A DNA stretch of 64,000 nt from Magicicada septendecula (GCA_034769895.1 CM068367.1:85923654-85987653); one strand, 5' to 3'. Counted from the first letter of the stretch, positions 1 to 14,227 are shown. Notes: generated by a model not told the origin, from the letters alone. A program made the numbers and translations.

Positions 1-176
1 GCACACCCACTCTCACATGGTACATGTTTTAGATTTCCCCTTTGAGCTCATATTTAATTTTGGATGGTTTCTTTTACTCTCCCCACTTTTACGCACACCC
101 ACTCTCACATGGTACATGTTTTAGATTTCCCCTTTGAGCTCATATTTAATTTTGGATGGTTTCTTTTACTCTCCCC
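1..176. repeat. 92-bp tandem repeat, two copies
   Basis: The segment starting GCACACCCACTCTCACATGG at position 1 begins again at 93 and runs almost unchanged to about 176, giving two head-to-tail copies of a 92-bp unit. The array may extend to the left of the window. No coding potential is seen. Confidence 0.9.
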
Positions 177-332
177 GTTTGTTACTTATCTGAGATTTTA
201 ATCCAAAACTGTTCGGTCTCCTCAGGTATTTCCCGTCACTCCACACATTTCACTTTCTGTCATTGTTTTTTCTTTTAAACAAAATAACATTTACTCCAAT
301 TTAATTAATATTTAACTTTTTTAATTCACATT

Positions 333-602
333 TTACATTTTATACTTGCTGGCGAGACGAAAACTGTTCAGCCGGCGGGTGAGCGAACGGCTCACGTCCG
401 TTGTTGTTAGATGTTCATGGCCGACTGCCTTTGTTCTCAATGCAGAACACTGTCGATGCTGCGTCCACGCCTTACATTCCAAGTGACGTTTTGTACTGAC
501 GTCATATGGTGTGACCTCTTGATTACATAATTTACAGGTCATGTAGCTAAAAATAACTGTTCCCCTTGCGTCTGGAGTTGACCTTGACACTATTTCACTC
601 AT
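333..602 (-). CDS. short ORF with zinc-finger-like Cys/His cluster
   Basis: An 89-residue frame. Residues 22-47 hold C-x2-C followed by H-x2-C and a later H (around CKLCNQEV and KRHLECKAW). This loosely resembles the BED/CGGBP1-type finger found at the N-terminus of hAT-derived proteins, but the spacing is not canonical. No flanking exon or transposon end was found. It could be a transposon fragment or chance. The 180-330 and 603-747 flanks are AT-rich with nothing recognised. Confidence 0.2.
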   Translation of the reverse strand: MSEIVSRSTPDARGTVIFSYMTCKLCNQEVTPYDVSTKRHLECKAWTQHRQCSALRTKAVGHEHLTTTDVSRSLTRRLNSFRLASKYKM

Positions 603-807
603 TTCATATTCCGTCGTTATAATTTGTGAATAATATTTTACAATTATTATTTATACTTTTATGTTTCCAATAAAATTTACCCTTAGTATATATGTATGTT
701 TATGTTTCCCAAAATATTAGGTGGGCTGAATTGTCCCATTACACAATGTATTTTAGTGAAAATTACTCTTTTACTATCCAGGACGAAGCCCAAGGATACC
801 ACTGGAC

Positions 808-2415
<1,608 letters not shown>

Positions 2416-3916
2416 CACTGGACATCTGACTCTTGCACTGTACATCCTATTAAACCATAAATGTATTGAAGAAAGATTGGTTTTGTCTCTTGTGTCATAT
2501 CTGACGACATGAAACATGATATTTGTATGGTCTACAAAATTCAAGAAATTGTGACAGAATTCATTAAAGAAAAGTATTCACATGTTACAAAAATCCACTA
2601 TACCAGTGATGGCTGTGCAAGCCAATAAGGCCAATATAAAAATACATTTAATTTTATAAACCTTTGTCTGCACGAAAAAGATTTTAAGATCAGGACACAG
2701 TGGTCGTTCTTTGCAACTAGCCATGAGGAAACTGAGTGTGATGGTGTAGGGTGTAGGAAGCACTGTTAATAGGCTCGCATGAAAGGAAAGTCTACAAAGA
2801 CCTCTTGGACATCAAATATTATCTCCATCAGATTTGTTTGAGTTTTGTACAGTCAACATCACCAAAATAAATTTTCATTATTATTTCTAAAGATTCTGTA
2901 AATCAGATACATTCTGACCTTGCGGAGCGCTTTGAAGATGTACAAACACTTCCAGGAACCAGAAGTTTCCATAACTTTAAGCCAATAGATTGTTTAGGGA
3001 ACTTAGAAGCAAGGAGGATCAGTAGTGATGAGAAACCCACCCTTACGTAAAATTTAAGGAATAAATTGATATCACTTGTGACAGAAGAAAATTTGAACCG
3101 ATCATGCTACATAGCTTGTAAATATGACAATCTGTGGTACTTTGGAATCATCACTGAAGTAAATAAAGAAGGTGATGTGACTGTTCAATTTTTGCATCCT
3201 GCAGGACCACCACCATCATTTCATTGGCCAAAATGAGAGGACATTTGCCCTGTGCCAATTCCTCATGTGGTTGCAACTATTGAGCCTCCTCATACATCAA
3301 CTGGAAGAACCTACCGATTCTCAGAAGAGTGTATGAGTTCAATTCAGAAAAAAAATGTTACTCCATTAAATTTCTTTGACTGTACATACTGTAAATACCA
3401 AATATTGGAATGCAGTTTTGGTAACTTTCCATAATTTATCATGTTTATTAAATGTACATAATGTTAAAAAAAATGATCTTTTGTGTCAGCATTAAAAAAA
3501 ATTCTTGAACAAGCCTATTTAGGTTAAAATAGAATATTTCCTATGGATGAAAATATTTATTAGTTATTTATTCTTCAATAATATCAACCTAGGCCCATAC
3601 CTTGAAATTCAAGTCCAAGGACGAAAATGCAATTAGGGATTTTTTGAATTTTGATTGATTACTTGAGAAGTTGTTGATATTGTTCTAACTTAAATTTGTT
3701 TTAATATAGGGCGTTTGTTTTATAATCACTTAAAATTTTAGTTTTATTAAAAAACAAAATACTTAAGACCCTTTTAAATTTCTATGGCTTAGTAAAATCG
3801 CTCAATAAATTTTTTTTTAAAAACTTACCTTTAACAGGAAAAAACACAACAAAGGAATTAAAACCCCATCAATTTTATTTTTTCATATGATAACCTATGT
3901 ATTGAGGATTATTTTG

Positions 3917-3947
<31 letters not shown>
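3917..3947. repeat. A31 homopolymer
   Basis: A run of 31 A residues in the non-coding 3' part of the decayed Sola-like copy. No retroposon boundary or target duplication was found next to it. Confidence 0.9.
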
Positions 3948-3951
<4 letters not shown>

Positions 3952-4629
3952 TTGTGATTATCCCCTTCTCTTTCTGTGTTATTCAATTTAATGCTAAACC
4001 ATGAAAAAAAAAACTACAAAGATGCAAACATTTTTTCCAGCCTCAGTAGTTTTACTTAAAGGTATTGTGTATTTTTTTCTAGAATACTTATACTTTAGAG
4101 TATATAACTACAAAATTTCACAAAGATTGGATGATAAATAAAAAAGGTACAATTTATTTTCAAAATGTTAGCGAGTCTCGTTTCGCAACATCAGATTATT
4201 AAAAATTTCAAAACTTTGACAGCCTATATAATGAAAACTGAGAGAGATAGAGGGTTAAAATTTGGTGTGGTTACTTATCTCTGTAGGGAGAACACATAAG
4301 CCAAAAGTTTCATCAAAATCTGAGATGGTAGGTGAGAAAGTGATTTTTTTGGTTGAATTGATATGGAACGACCCTCATATGAAATTATAAAAACAGTCTT
4401 CATAATTTGAGGGTCTGCTTAAATTTAAGGATGTCTGTGAGTATTTCCAACATCTATTTATATTTATGTGAAAGAAAAATGATATTAATTATACACAAAG
4501 TTACAGAGAAAGGCACGTGGTTTGGGAAATGATAGTTGTAAAAAAAAATTCAAACAAATATAAAATAATTACAAACAAAATATTAATACACATGTAAAGT
4601 AAATGGTCTGCAGAAAAAAACTGTTCTAC

Positions 4630-4750
4630 CTGACTCTATAATGCTGTTCCATATTTGCTGAATCAATTCTGGATCGTTGTGTCCTGAACATTCGATGATT
4701 GACAGCTTACATTCCCATAAATTAAATGGTTCTGCATAGTCTTGATACAG
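4630..4750 (-). CDS. Nup155: Nup155-like nucleoporin, exon d (partial gene)
   Basis: A 121-bp exon, the most 3' one visible. The acceptor is ...GTTGGATAG just above 4750; the donor GTAGAAC follows at 4629. It starts in phase 0 and ends in phase 1. The translation LYQDYAEPFNLWECKLSIIE...IQQIWNSIIES matches the Nup155 segment of the type LY-x-EFADPF-x-L-x-ECKLAIIHC. This lies in the helical C-terminal solenoid of this large scaffold nucleoporin of the inner pore ring. The next exon is not in the window: 1-4629 holds only repeats and transposon remnants, so the downstream intron is longer than 4.6 kb or the gene continues off the left edge. Confidence 0.88.
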
Positions 4751-6572
4751 CTATCCAACATAAAGACAATACCATTAATGAAGGTATATAGTACATATTC
4801 CTTCAATCACATTTCTATCTGTGTATATTCAGAATTCTTTAGTATGTATTTATTACCAAGAGCAGCAAAAATCTCCTAGTTGTGATAGAACCGCTGGATT
4901 ACAAAAATATAAGATATAAAGAAATACAAGTACTTAAATACATTAAAAAAAAATCAGGTGTGTTGTGGTACACACGGCAGAAGTGAGAACTTCAGTGCCG
5001 AGTGTCAAGTGAACTGATTCAACATGTAAAAGATTGCTCACCTGTATCTAAAGTAAGAGAGATTTTGCTATAAAGAATTTTGATTCAGATAAGAGTGAAA
5101 GGATAATTAAGTGAGATGAGGTCACAGTAGTTTTTATATGTATTTTATTATACAAAATCGATAAATGAACATAAATAGAATCATATCACACGTGATTTTT
5201 ATTTCAGTATACATACATTTAATAATATGTGTAAAATATTTTTTTTCAATGTAACAACATGATTTACACAATATTTAGTTGAAAAGTAGAATGTAACAAT
5301 TACTATACATTTATTTTATAATTAATGCACACAGTATAGTAAAGCAATTTGTTACAAATTATAAAATGGCTAAATAACCAATTGAAATTTTGGAACACAA
5401 AAATCGTCTAGCCAAATACAGTGAAACCTTAATATAATGCTCTTCTGTGGACTGGCCAAAAAGCGCTTTATATAAAGGTCCCAAGTATAACTATTTAACT
5501 TGCGGGACCATGAAAAATGAGCGTTACATCAAGGGTCGCGTTATATCACAGGGGTGTTATATCGAGGTTCCACTGGACAACATAAAATGAGAATCGAACT
5601 CATGGATTAACTAAAAAACATACAATGTAAACAAAGATACAAAATTATACTCTTTTGACATTCTCTTTGACAATCCTATAAAAGTTATAATAAAAAATAG
5701 GTGTCACTGATTTTAAATTGTTTTTATCCGTTACACAATTGTAAGGTTGTGTAAATTTATTAGGCTAATAATGAACTATGTACAAGAAAATAATTTCTAA
5801 AGTATTCAGTTCAATATCTCAGCATGTGAGTACATTTTCTTTTATCACAAATCACATTATTTTTAATATTTATGTTATTCTTGTAATATTGTTTATTTAA
5901 ACATTTAGAATATGCTCACATTCTTTAAATATTACACTTTGCTTAAAGCACATATATTTGTGGCAGTGGGGAAATTTTGAGGAAGTTTTGATTGACCTAC
6001 CAACACTGATTTTTTGTTACATGTTTCATTACACATTGAATCGGTTTACTGCCTTAAGAGCACGAGGTGTATGGGAGTGAGCCAGGCACCATAGCGCCAT
6101 ATATGAAGTTCTTACTTAAATAACTTTTGATGCAGGTATGCAGTAAAAAATGTACTTATGAAGTTGTTGGATACTGTTGTTCTGCTGTATCCAGTTTTAT
6201 TATATCGCAAAGCAAGCTATGCAATTTTTTAAGCAGCTGAATACCTTACCATTTTTCTTAAAACTTACTTAATAATTTTCCTATGCACTGTTTCCTATTA
6301 TTCAGTCTCACTAATTGATCATAAAAACATGATTTCACGACAGAGACGTGCAATTAAATGGCTATCTGGATATATATGTAATAATGATAATGTCAAAAAC
6401 TCACTTGCACTGACTTTGGTCAAATTAGTTGATGTTTTACTATACAATTCTATATAGTAATTCTATGATTTTTAAATGTAAAATCCATACTCTTCAACAT
6501 AAAAAGTACAACAAATGCTGGTCAGACAAAACACAGATTGCTGTTAAAATATCTGATGTGATTTGTACAAAC
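4751..6572 (-). other. Nup155 intron (c-d)
   Basis: An AT-rich intron of 1822 bp between exons c and d. The only recognisable insert is a pogo-type MITE at 5419-5575. No other exon, RNA gene or open frame of note is seen. Confidence 0.75.
5419..5575. mobile_element. pogo/Tigger-type MITE
   Basis: The left end CAGTGAAACCTTAATATAA is preceded by TA; the right end, read on the other strand, is CAGTGGAACCTCGATATAAC. The roughly 157-bp palindromic element has no coding capacity. The CAGT start and AACCT-TATAA pattern match the ends of the Tigger element at 26370, so a similar transposase could have mobilised it. The expected TA on the right side is not evident. Confidence 0.7.
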
Positions 6573-6665
6573 CTCTGTGATAGTAAGGAGACTTGAGTTC
6601 AATCTGTGTACAGCTTCGTCGGCTTGTTGACTGATTCCTGCCACGTTGGAAATAACATCTAGGAC
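6573..6665 (-). CDS. Nup155: Nup155-like nucleoporin, exon c
   Basis: A 93-bp exon, 31 codons, phase 0 on both sides. The acceptor is GTTTTAG before 6665; the donor GTTTGT follows at 6572. The translation VLDVISNVAGISQQ followed by ADEAVHRLNSSLLTITE corresponds to the Nup155 stretch in which a run of Gln/His-rich helix precedes AVSQLDSELMDITKLYGEF in vertebrates. The next exon (d) continues directly with LYQDYAEPF, which supports the joint. Confidence 0.88.
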
Positions 6666-8229
6666 CTAAAACAAATGTGATTATTACTGTATTTATACTG
6701 TCCACCAGAAATTGTAATGTTATTTTTTGGAATAAAATCTTATGGGCAGGAAGAGTTTGTACTCACATCTTTAGTGGTTTTCAACAACACCGTTTTTATG
6801 TTCAACAGACCTATAAAATTAGGTCCAAGATTGTATGGTAACATGTTTCTAGAAGATTTTATATTCATAATTATGTATTCTAAATCAAACTTGGTACTGT
6901 ATCTCTTATTTAATTAATTTTTTTTTAAGTTCCTTTCTAACTTATCTTGGTCAGACCCTGTTCTATTCCAAGCATACATTCTTTTAATGGAGGTGAATAT
7001 GATAAGCCGAAGATAGCGGAATGGATGTTTTGTCACTTTCTGTGGAATAATAACAGACTAAGGAGACCAAAGATGGAAGATGTATTAAGGAATGTGGATT
7101 CAAGAAGGAAGCCTACACCTTTCCTTTGAGATTTGTGTGATGGTGCTCTTGCTGTAGCTGTGTCAGAAAATTTGTCTCTCAAGTTGATAAGACATACAAA
7201 TTGAAGAGAAATGCTAGTTTAATTTTTATATATTTATTTACAAAATCTGTTCTACACTTTGAGACCAATGTACATCAATTTACGTTCTACCTGCACACTT
7301 ATACTGATTTTATATGGGGTGCTGGGCAGATTTTATGTCTTGACACGTATTCAAATAAGAATCTTATCTTTACAGTACCTCCAAACTACCCACCAGATGG
7401 AGTCAATCCATTTAGTTTCAAGATAACATCTGATAAAAAATTCAACATGCACATCTCATTATGTTTTTTATCACATTTTTAATTACTTGATCAAAAAAAA
7501 TTACAAAAGGGCAATTTTATGAAGTGTGACTTAAATTAGAAATGGCATGTAACACATTAGTTAAGTGTCTGTAACAAATTTTAATACCCAGGGCCCAAAA
7601 AAAGAACCAAAAATTTGAAAAATTGTAAAAGTTCTTGCCAAGTATAAGATTAAAGAGAATTTTAATACAAATCCAAATGCAGTGTTTACTGATTGTGAAA
7701 GTCTATGTGGGGATTTAATTATGAGGAGTTTTATTGAAAATATGACCTCAGTGTATATAATAATTTCACAAAAACCCCTTGAAAATTTTGGACTGCCTTT
7801 GAGAAGTTTGTAAGCTGTTTGCGAAAATCTTGTATATTGTTATTAGTTTTGTATATTTGTGAAAAGTATTAGACATACACCTACTTATAGAAATATGCAT
7901 AAACTTAAAAGCTAGAAGTAAATTATTTGCCACTTTAGCCATTATGGTTATAAATTTAACTAAACAACTAATGCAGCAGTTTTTAATTTGTAATGTTCTC
8001 TGCATGACTGTCTGCTTTGGAATTGTTATTTTACTAAAGAAATGGTACAGTAATCAGAAATGAAAAAGTTCTGGTAATTTAAAATTATTTAAACTGAAAT
8101 TTACATAATAAAAAATGTATTTTGTTCAAAACAGTGAGTTCTGCAGCTCTCAGGGAGCTTACTAGTTGCAGACAGACAGAAAAATTAAGTTAACAAACTG
8201 TTAGTTAAAGTTTTACAAAAGTGATTAAC

Positions 8230-8575
8230 AAACTTAGGTACAAGTAAGCTTAGGCCTTCTTCAGGATGGCAGGACCAACATATAGTAATTAGAGGTATAA
8301 GCAAGCTTAGGCCTTCTTCAGGATGGCAGGCCAAACAAACGTTTATTAGAGATACAAGCAAGCTTGCCTTCTTCAGGATAGCAGGCCAAACACATGTTAA
8401 TTAGAGGTACAGGCAAGCTTAGCTCTTCAGGATGGCAGGCCAAACACATGTTTATTAGAGATACAAGCAAGCTTGCCTTCTTCAGGACAGCAGGCCAAAC
8501 ACATGTTAATTAGAGGTACAGGCAAGCTTAGCCGTTCAGGATGGCAGGCCAAACACATGTTAATTACAGGTATAA
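8230..8575. repeat. Minisatellite, about 60-bp unit, 5-6 copies
   Basis: Imperfect direct repeats containing CAAGCTTAGGCCTTCTTCAG, then GATGGCAGGCCAAACACATG and TTAATTAGAGGTAC. Alternating units read GCTTGCC or GCTTAGC, so two subtypes have been duplicated together as a higher-order unit. It lies within a Nup155 intron. It is not a CRISPR array: the units are wholly repetitive with no unique spacers. Confidence 0.93.
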
Positions 8576-9048
8576 CCAAGATTCTGCTTAATAACTCTTA
8601 CTGAAGTGTGTTTTGCCTGCCATCCTCTTGTCAAACATTTTGCTCCTGAAGATTACCTATGGTGGGTGGCTACACATTTGCAAAGTATGAATGACACTTT
8701 CAGCAACTGACCACGGGCCAACTGGCTGATAGTTGTTAATTTTCATAATGTCAACTCTTATAAGTTACCTTTTGGAGAACTATAGGAGTTCCAGGAAAAA
8801 AAAGATACACAGACAAGTTTTGGGGGATTTCAATCCAAAACCTGACTGATGACACAAAAACCTGACAGCTGCTCTGGTATGGAGATGAACAATGAAGAAA
8901 GCAAACTGGACTGGACAGGAGAAGACAAGCAAGAACCAGGAGAAATTGGTGGATGGAATTAACAAGAAAACTGAAAAGAGGATTTAAGATCCACAGCAGC
9001 AGTGGCTAGCTAGGAATAGCTGAAGATTTAGATTTGGAAGATGTCAAA

Positions 9049-9153
<105 letters not shown>

Positions 9154-9351
9154 TTGGAGTCTTACTAAAAATGTCCAGAGATAACCCCTTTTTAATGTGG
9201 CTCCTCAATTATTTGAGAAAACTAGCTTATTGAAAAATTGCTGACACTAGATGACCGATACTTTACCGCATTTTTATAAAAGTTTTAAACTATATAAGAA
9301 CAAAGCAAACTATTTTTTGCAGTGTTTAAAAATCTAAAAAAAAAGAGTTAC

Positions 9352-9499
9352 CTGTTTCTGAACTTTGGCTACTTGTAATAAGTCTTCTAAGTCATGTAAA
9401 AATACGCCCAAATGAGGAGTGCATCCAACTTCATCGCTCCTCATACACATCACTGCCTTTCCTAAGTACGTTATTCTTTGTGTCAGGTTCACATGGTCG
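9352..9499 (-). CDS. Nup155: Nup155-like nucleoporin, exon b
   Basis: A 148-bp exon. The acceptor is ATATTCTAG before 9499; the donor GTAACT follows at 9351. The first base completes a Ser codon begun in exon a (phase 2); the exon ends in phase 0. The translation DHVNLTQRITYLGKAVMCMR followed by SDEVG...LHDLEDLLQVAKVQKQ matches the Nup155 segment of the pattern SLQQRLEYIARAI...FLHELEEKMEVARIQ. Correct phase at both joints and collinearity with exons a, c and d make this a secure assignment. Confidence 0.92.
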
Positions 9500-10788
9500 C
9501 TAGAATATGAAAAGCAATATTAAAATATAAAAGTTTAATGCGAAAAACAACATTGTGAAGTTTAAACTTTAATGCAGAGAAATGAAGTTGCTTGTATGAA
9601 TATATGTGCAGACTGATCCGAGTGTCAAATAACCACTTCTGTGGACTAGTTTTTGTTTACCTAAATTTGTAAAATGTAAACACTTCAAGGAACAGGGATA
9701 TCTATAGAGTGCTAATATCTAAATTATTTTATGGCCATACTATATACACTTTTACAAGCTGATAACATTGTTATTATGATAACACTATTCCTGTATGGTA
9801 TTATAACAAATTAATACAACTATAAAGAAGAAAGCTACATAGGATCATCAATGAATACCCCTAGACACAATTGTAACTTTATACTTTATAAATACCTTTT
9901 GAGTACTCACCACATGAACAACGTTTACTGCTATTGAATACTTTTGTCCTAAAAGTGATATCACAATACTGTTAATGTTTGCCATCTGTTAACTTACATA
10001 CAATAAAATATGGGCTTAACAAAGGAAGTATGAAAAGATAAGGACTTACAATCGTTTGGAATAGCTAATAGCTTTCAGTAGTGATTTTTAACCCCTCGTT
10101 ATTAACAAGTTTACCATACTATAAAGGGTAAAACATGAACATTGAAGTTTAACTATCAAACGACATGAGGTATTGAAATGTATATATACTACAGGATTTT
10201 CACACAAAGTGAATAAAGGCAACGGAAAGGCAAAGGAAAACACCTTATCATGGACATCTTTGAAATGAAAATAATACCCCTTTCAGCTTATAAGTCAAAA
10301 GTAAAATAAAAGGAAAACACACAATCAGCAGGAGAAAGTTCTGATATTTGTAATATTCAAATCTAAAGCATTCTAAATTCTAAAGATCTAATAGGAAATT
10401 CGAAAAGCCAAGTAGAATTTGCTAAATGCAGCATGGTTGTCATAACATCTATGGTGTGATAATTCTTTCACATGTTGCCCTAACTTTACAGTTTGATCTC
10501 AAGAATGAAACATCAGAGGTTGAGAATATATTGGAGTAAAGTGTTGTGCTGAGATTACTGCCACAAATTTTATGTGAATTTAAGGGGAGGGGAAGAGACA
10601 AAGATATTTTAATCCACAAGATATCCTAAAAGCAAAGACTGGAACAAGTAATATCACCCAATTCTGGAATGGACAAGAAGTTTTAATATTGCTGAATCTG
10701 GTACAATCTGTCACACATCTGAGTAAACTACAACTGAAGAACAGCAGTTATCATCATCTGACACTCCTGTTTTACACTTACAACACAC
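9500..10788 (-). other. Nup155 intron (a-b)
   Basis: A 1289-bp AT-rich intron. No repeat family, RNA gene or additional exon was recognised in it. Confidence 0.75.
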
Positions 10789-11054
10789 CTCGGTTTCATC
10801 GCCAAAGAATACAGAATCTGCGCAGCCGCAGCGTGGTTGCCATAATGTTCTTGATATTTCCACAACAAATCGGAAAACTCAGACATGTCGGATCTCATGG
10901 AGTTGGTCGCAGCCTGTTTCAAATACAGTTCTAAACTTGGTTTTGCCACGTTGATCAAGTCTCCATACAAACGTTTGGTGACCATCCAGTCGTACACAGC
11001 CACGTGTAACAGTTGATCCGAAGAATTCATGCACAGTTTTATCAGGTCATCTGC
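10789..11054 (-). CDS. Nup155: Nup155-like nucleoporin, exon a
   Basis: A 266-bp exon. The acceptor is TTTTTCCTACAG before 11054; the donor GTGTGT follows at 10788. It starts in phase 0 and ends in phase 2, leaving AG, which joins C of exon b to give Ser. The translation contains DDLIKLCMNSSDQLLHVAVY, DLINVAKPSLELYLKQAA, DLLWKYQEHYGNHAAAAQIL, a close match in order and spacing to the Nup155 (fly Nup154) C-terminal alpha-solenoid. Nup155 anchors the inner ring of the nuclear pore and is essential in animals. Upstream exons must lie to the right. None was recognised between 11055 and 64000, so a nested pile of transposons may lie in the upstream intron, or the upstream exons are outside the window. 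Confidence 0.94.
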
Positions 11055-11682
11055 CTGTAGGAAAAATAAAATTTATTACTAATTTGGAAAAGGCAAGGTA
11101 CTGTACACAAATCACATAAACTGTAGTGTTTGGAATGCGGATACGAATCATTGATCTCTATTTTCTGTACACTCTACAGCAGTTCTGCCAGTGAACTGAC
11201 TAAAGTAGTGGAAGCAGTCTGTGATCACAACTTTACCTAAGAATCACTCAAAATACATGTTATCATGATGATATGTGATTACAATTTGCACAGTAACATG
11301 GTGCTGTTTACTGATCCCCCCACCACATTGGCTTCTTTCTATAATAATAATACGATTTTCTAAAAAAAAAATAATATGGACCCTCAGTAAAAAATGAGAC
11401 AAATTCACGGCACTGAAATTAAATTTTTAAGAAAAACACAAGGATATTCCTTCTTAGATTAGAAAAACAATGAAAAAACATTTCATGAGAACTGAAAATC
11501 GAATCTTGCAGAAGAAGTTACGGGACGATAGGAGATGGTGTGAAGATTTAGACCACATGCCAGTCGAACCTTGATAACTCGATTTTTTTTTTATTTACCT
11601 TCATTTCCCCCATTCAACACCATGCTATTTTACCTTTATAACTTGAATACGTTCTGAAAGAAACCTTATTTTTATTATATTT
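11055..11682. other. Host sequence between Nup155 exon a and LTR element C
   Basis: AT-rich, presumably intronic. Nothing coding was seen. The last four bases (ATTT, 11679-11682) are the target duplication of element C. Confidence 0.6.
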
Positions 11683-11720
11683 TGAAACAATATAAATTCT
11701 ATCAAATTATAAAATATTCA

Positions 11721-11743
11721 AGTCCCTGTTCTCGGGCGCCAGT
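11721..11743 (-). other. PBS-like fossil inside the LTR of C
   Basis: On the minus strand the LTR reads TTTCACTGGCGCCCGAGAAC followed by AGGGACT, a near copy of the tRNA-Lys-type primer site, but about 60 bp before the true LTR end. The same segment is present in the other LTR at about 23154-23175. Confidence 0.6.
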
Positions 11744-13248
11744 GAAACAATATAATTTACTTCAAATTTAGGACTTCAATATATATTATTCGAATTAAAC
11801 AAACTCTGACCTTAGGGTGCCTTCTCCAGAGTCCTACAGACGAAAACAGCAGCAGAAAGGATTATTTGGGATAAGCGGTACAAATATAAATACACAGTTT
11901 ATGTTAAAACAAATTGCTTCTGGTTTATTAGACAAATTAATTATTTCGTTTTACTTTGATAACAATTAAAGTTCTAATTTCTTTTCTGGTATATTATGTT
12001 GTATTAGTAATGCATTGAATTAGTAACAAATAACAAAATGAAACAAATTAACAAATGAAATCTATCTTACTTAACTAACCTATGAAAAATTATTTATTTT
12101 TAAATGAACCAGTACGTAATTTATATCTTTTCCCCTTGCTATTTTCTTTTATAAAAGCCCCTTTCCCTTAGAGACCTCGATTGTTTAGGTTTACATGTAA
12201 ACTTTTTCTTTTAAAATAAACTATCAACATTCATTTAAACTGATTTTAATATTCATATTCAGGGTTGCTAGTTACCCGTTCGCCGTGTGTGTCCATGTAG
12301 TTTGTTGCACTGTCTCGTGTTGACCGCTTTCTTGGTTCGAGCGCACTCACGCAACTGTTTATACTGAGTTTACTGTTTTTAATTAAATTTTCACTGCTTT
12401 GATTGAATATTTCTATATATGGTAATGCATAGTCGGCCGACGTTAACTTGCTCTAGCACTTGGATGGTTAATTTCCTGGCCGCGCGGCCATGAGTTGCAG
12501 TAGAACTAACTCATTACTGCGCTAAGGCGGTAATGGACGGAGTTCAGTCTGGTCACGTGATCACCAGTCTGCGCTCCAATTGGTGCTTTTTAAAAGGCGC
12601 TATAAGACAGGCATAGAGTTTGGCAACATTTTGCCGCCTGGTGAAATACATGACTAGGCGTCATTTTCTCCGTGATTCACGGCTGCCACAAAACTGTGTA
12701 ACGTGTCAAAATTGGGTAATTTTATTTATTGCATTTATGGGGTTTCATAAAAATATTGTACAAGTTTTAATCCCATTGTGACAGACCACGTGTTGACTGA
12801 AACAGTTTTAGAACAAAGGCAAGACGCAATATAACGTTGTGAAATCAGTACCGAGGTATGCACCACCCTCGAATTCCAAGAACTCTGTATGTATGTGACA
12901 GCGCACGCACGCGTCAAGTGAGTATACGCTCGGACTGACGCGGTCAGGAAACGCCAAGATGGTGAAAAAATATATTTTCTGTTTCGTCTCCTTGACTAAG
13001 CTGAAGGAAACGTAGCTAAGTCACCGCCCCTTTTGGTGACATCACGCCAGAAGTGCCTAAATATCGTCGGCACACACTACTGAAAAGACCACTATATATC
13101 ACGCCCATGGTCGCTCAACTACAACAAATCAACTATGAACGTCGACGAGATCCGCTGGCAGTGGACATCGGCTTCCTCCCGCTCGCAGTCTACGTTAGGC
13201 AGTCCACGAGAAGCCGACTCCATTAACAGACGCTTACAGTTTTGTTTA

Positions 13249-13316
13249 GGGCCCGGTCGGTGGTGTCTTATAAAATGCGATTAATTCAATAATATTGTTA
13301 GTACCGACCGGGACCC
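13249..13316. promoter_or_regulatory. LTR stem-loop of element A
   Basis: GGGCCCGGTCGGT (13249-13261) can pair with ACCGACCGGGACCC (13303-13316), with a loop of about 41 nt that contains CTTATAAAATG. The same structure recurs at 18973-19040 and, with compensated and changed loop sequence, in the LTRs of element E (55437-55494, 60424-60481). It may be a promoter-proximal or RNA structural element; the function is not shown. Confidence 0.6.
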
Positions 13317-13853
13317 GAGAAATCAACGAACTTACATAGTACCATTTGTGCGGTGGCGTTGCGACTTACCTCTATAAATAATGAACCTTCGAATCGGGTG
13401 ACCAACACGTGTTTTATTTTTTGTGAATAGTGACAGTGAACAGTTTAATAAATAGAATAAACAATGGGTAAGTATAAAATAGTATGAGAGAGAGAGAGCG
13501 AGCAGAATGGGCTGTCTTAATAACAATAATAATTAAATATGGTACCAGAAATTAGATTTAAACATTGGTCTTATAGTGTTCTTGTAGTATCCAGAAAAAC
13601 ATTTGAGTAATTAAAATCTAGTTTGCAATATAACCATGTGTTAGTCTTAAGTTATTTCGTCATTACCACTTTCTCATTTCTGTGCTGCAAGATTCGTCTA
13701 AACGTTCCGTGGATCTTTCTGAATTGTTAATTGGGTGTGGTCACATTGCTAAATTGTCCCTTTTTTTATTAAGGTAAAGTGTGGAAGGTTTCGGTATTAT
13801 AACCTATTTAAAAATACCGTGGCGACCTTGGTCTTCTGAGAGAAATTTAATAC

Positions 13854-13886
13854 GGTAAGTAGTTGTGAATGCGTACAGGTTAAGTT
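13854..13886 (+). promoter_or_regulatory. Tandem splice-donor-like sites near LTR A end
   Basis: GGTAAGTAG at 13854 and CAGGTTAAGTTC at about 13877 (CAGGTAAGTTC in the 3' LTR). These lie in the LTR 3' part expected to be the 5' leader of the RNA, so they could be the donor for a spliced transcript whose acceptor is near the 3' cassette. Confidence 0.45.
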
Positions 13887-13940
13887 CTGGCAGTGTATTT
13901 TATGTATTAATATATTTCGACGTATTTTTTAACATTACAC

Positions 13941-13957
13941 TGGCGACCCTGCCAGGA
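13941..13957 (+). other. Primer binding site of element A
   Basis: TGGCGACCCTGCCAGGA starts two bases after the LTR end. Its complement ends in CCA and looks like a tRNA-Arg 3' end (an inference from the TCCTGGCAGGGTCG pattern, not checked against a tRNA set). Element E has a mutated version of the same site. Confidence 0.7.
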
Positions 13958-14227
13958 TTTTCATTTAATTTTATTTATACGAGATAGACCTATTTTAATG
14001 CACAGAAAATAGGATGTGGTAATGACGTATTTGTAAAAAATTATCGTATATAATTACGTTAAATTAGGTTATGTGTGGTAGCGTAACGTGCTTGGGAAAT
14101 TATTGTGTTTACTTTTATATTTGGATAACTAGTTTATGTGTGGGTATTTTGATTTAAACTGGATAATTAGTGTGTGTTAGAAGGGTTATAGTGGGCGTTA
14201 TACAAAGAGTATATTAGAAATACAATT

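Larger units (their letters stand above)
12697..13939 (+). repeat. 5' LTR of element A
   Basis: A 1243-bp LTR, TGTAACGTGTC...AACATTACA. It holds an inverted repeat with 12-13 bp arms (13249-13316), TATAAAA within its loop, an (AG)n patch near 13490, a PBS-like fossil TGGCGACCTTGG at 13820, and two splice-donor-like sites at 13854 and 13878. It is nearly identical to 18421-19665. Confidence 0.95.

Noticed and set aside
6717..7482. Small plus-strand frames in the Nup155 intron
   Set aside because: No recognisable domain, splice context or repeat family; likely chance frames.
8230..8575. Repeat array that might be taken for CRISPR
   Set aside because: Units are contiguous without unique spacers, and the context is a eukaryotic intron.
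10689..10934. Plus-strand frame opposite Nup155 exon a
   Set aside because: Antisense shadow of the exon, whose own strand has a clear homologue and splice sites.
12735..12917. 60-residue minus-strand frame, repeated at 18459-18641
   Set aside because: Duplicated only because it lies in both LTRs of element A; no start context or domain.
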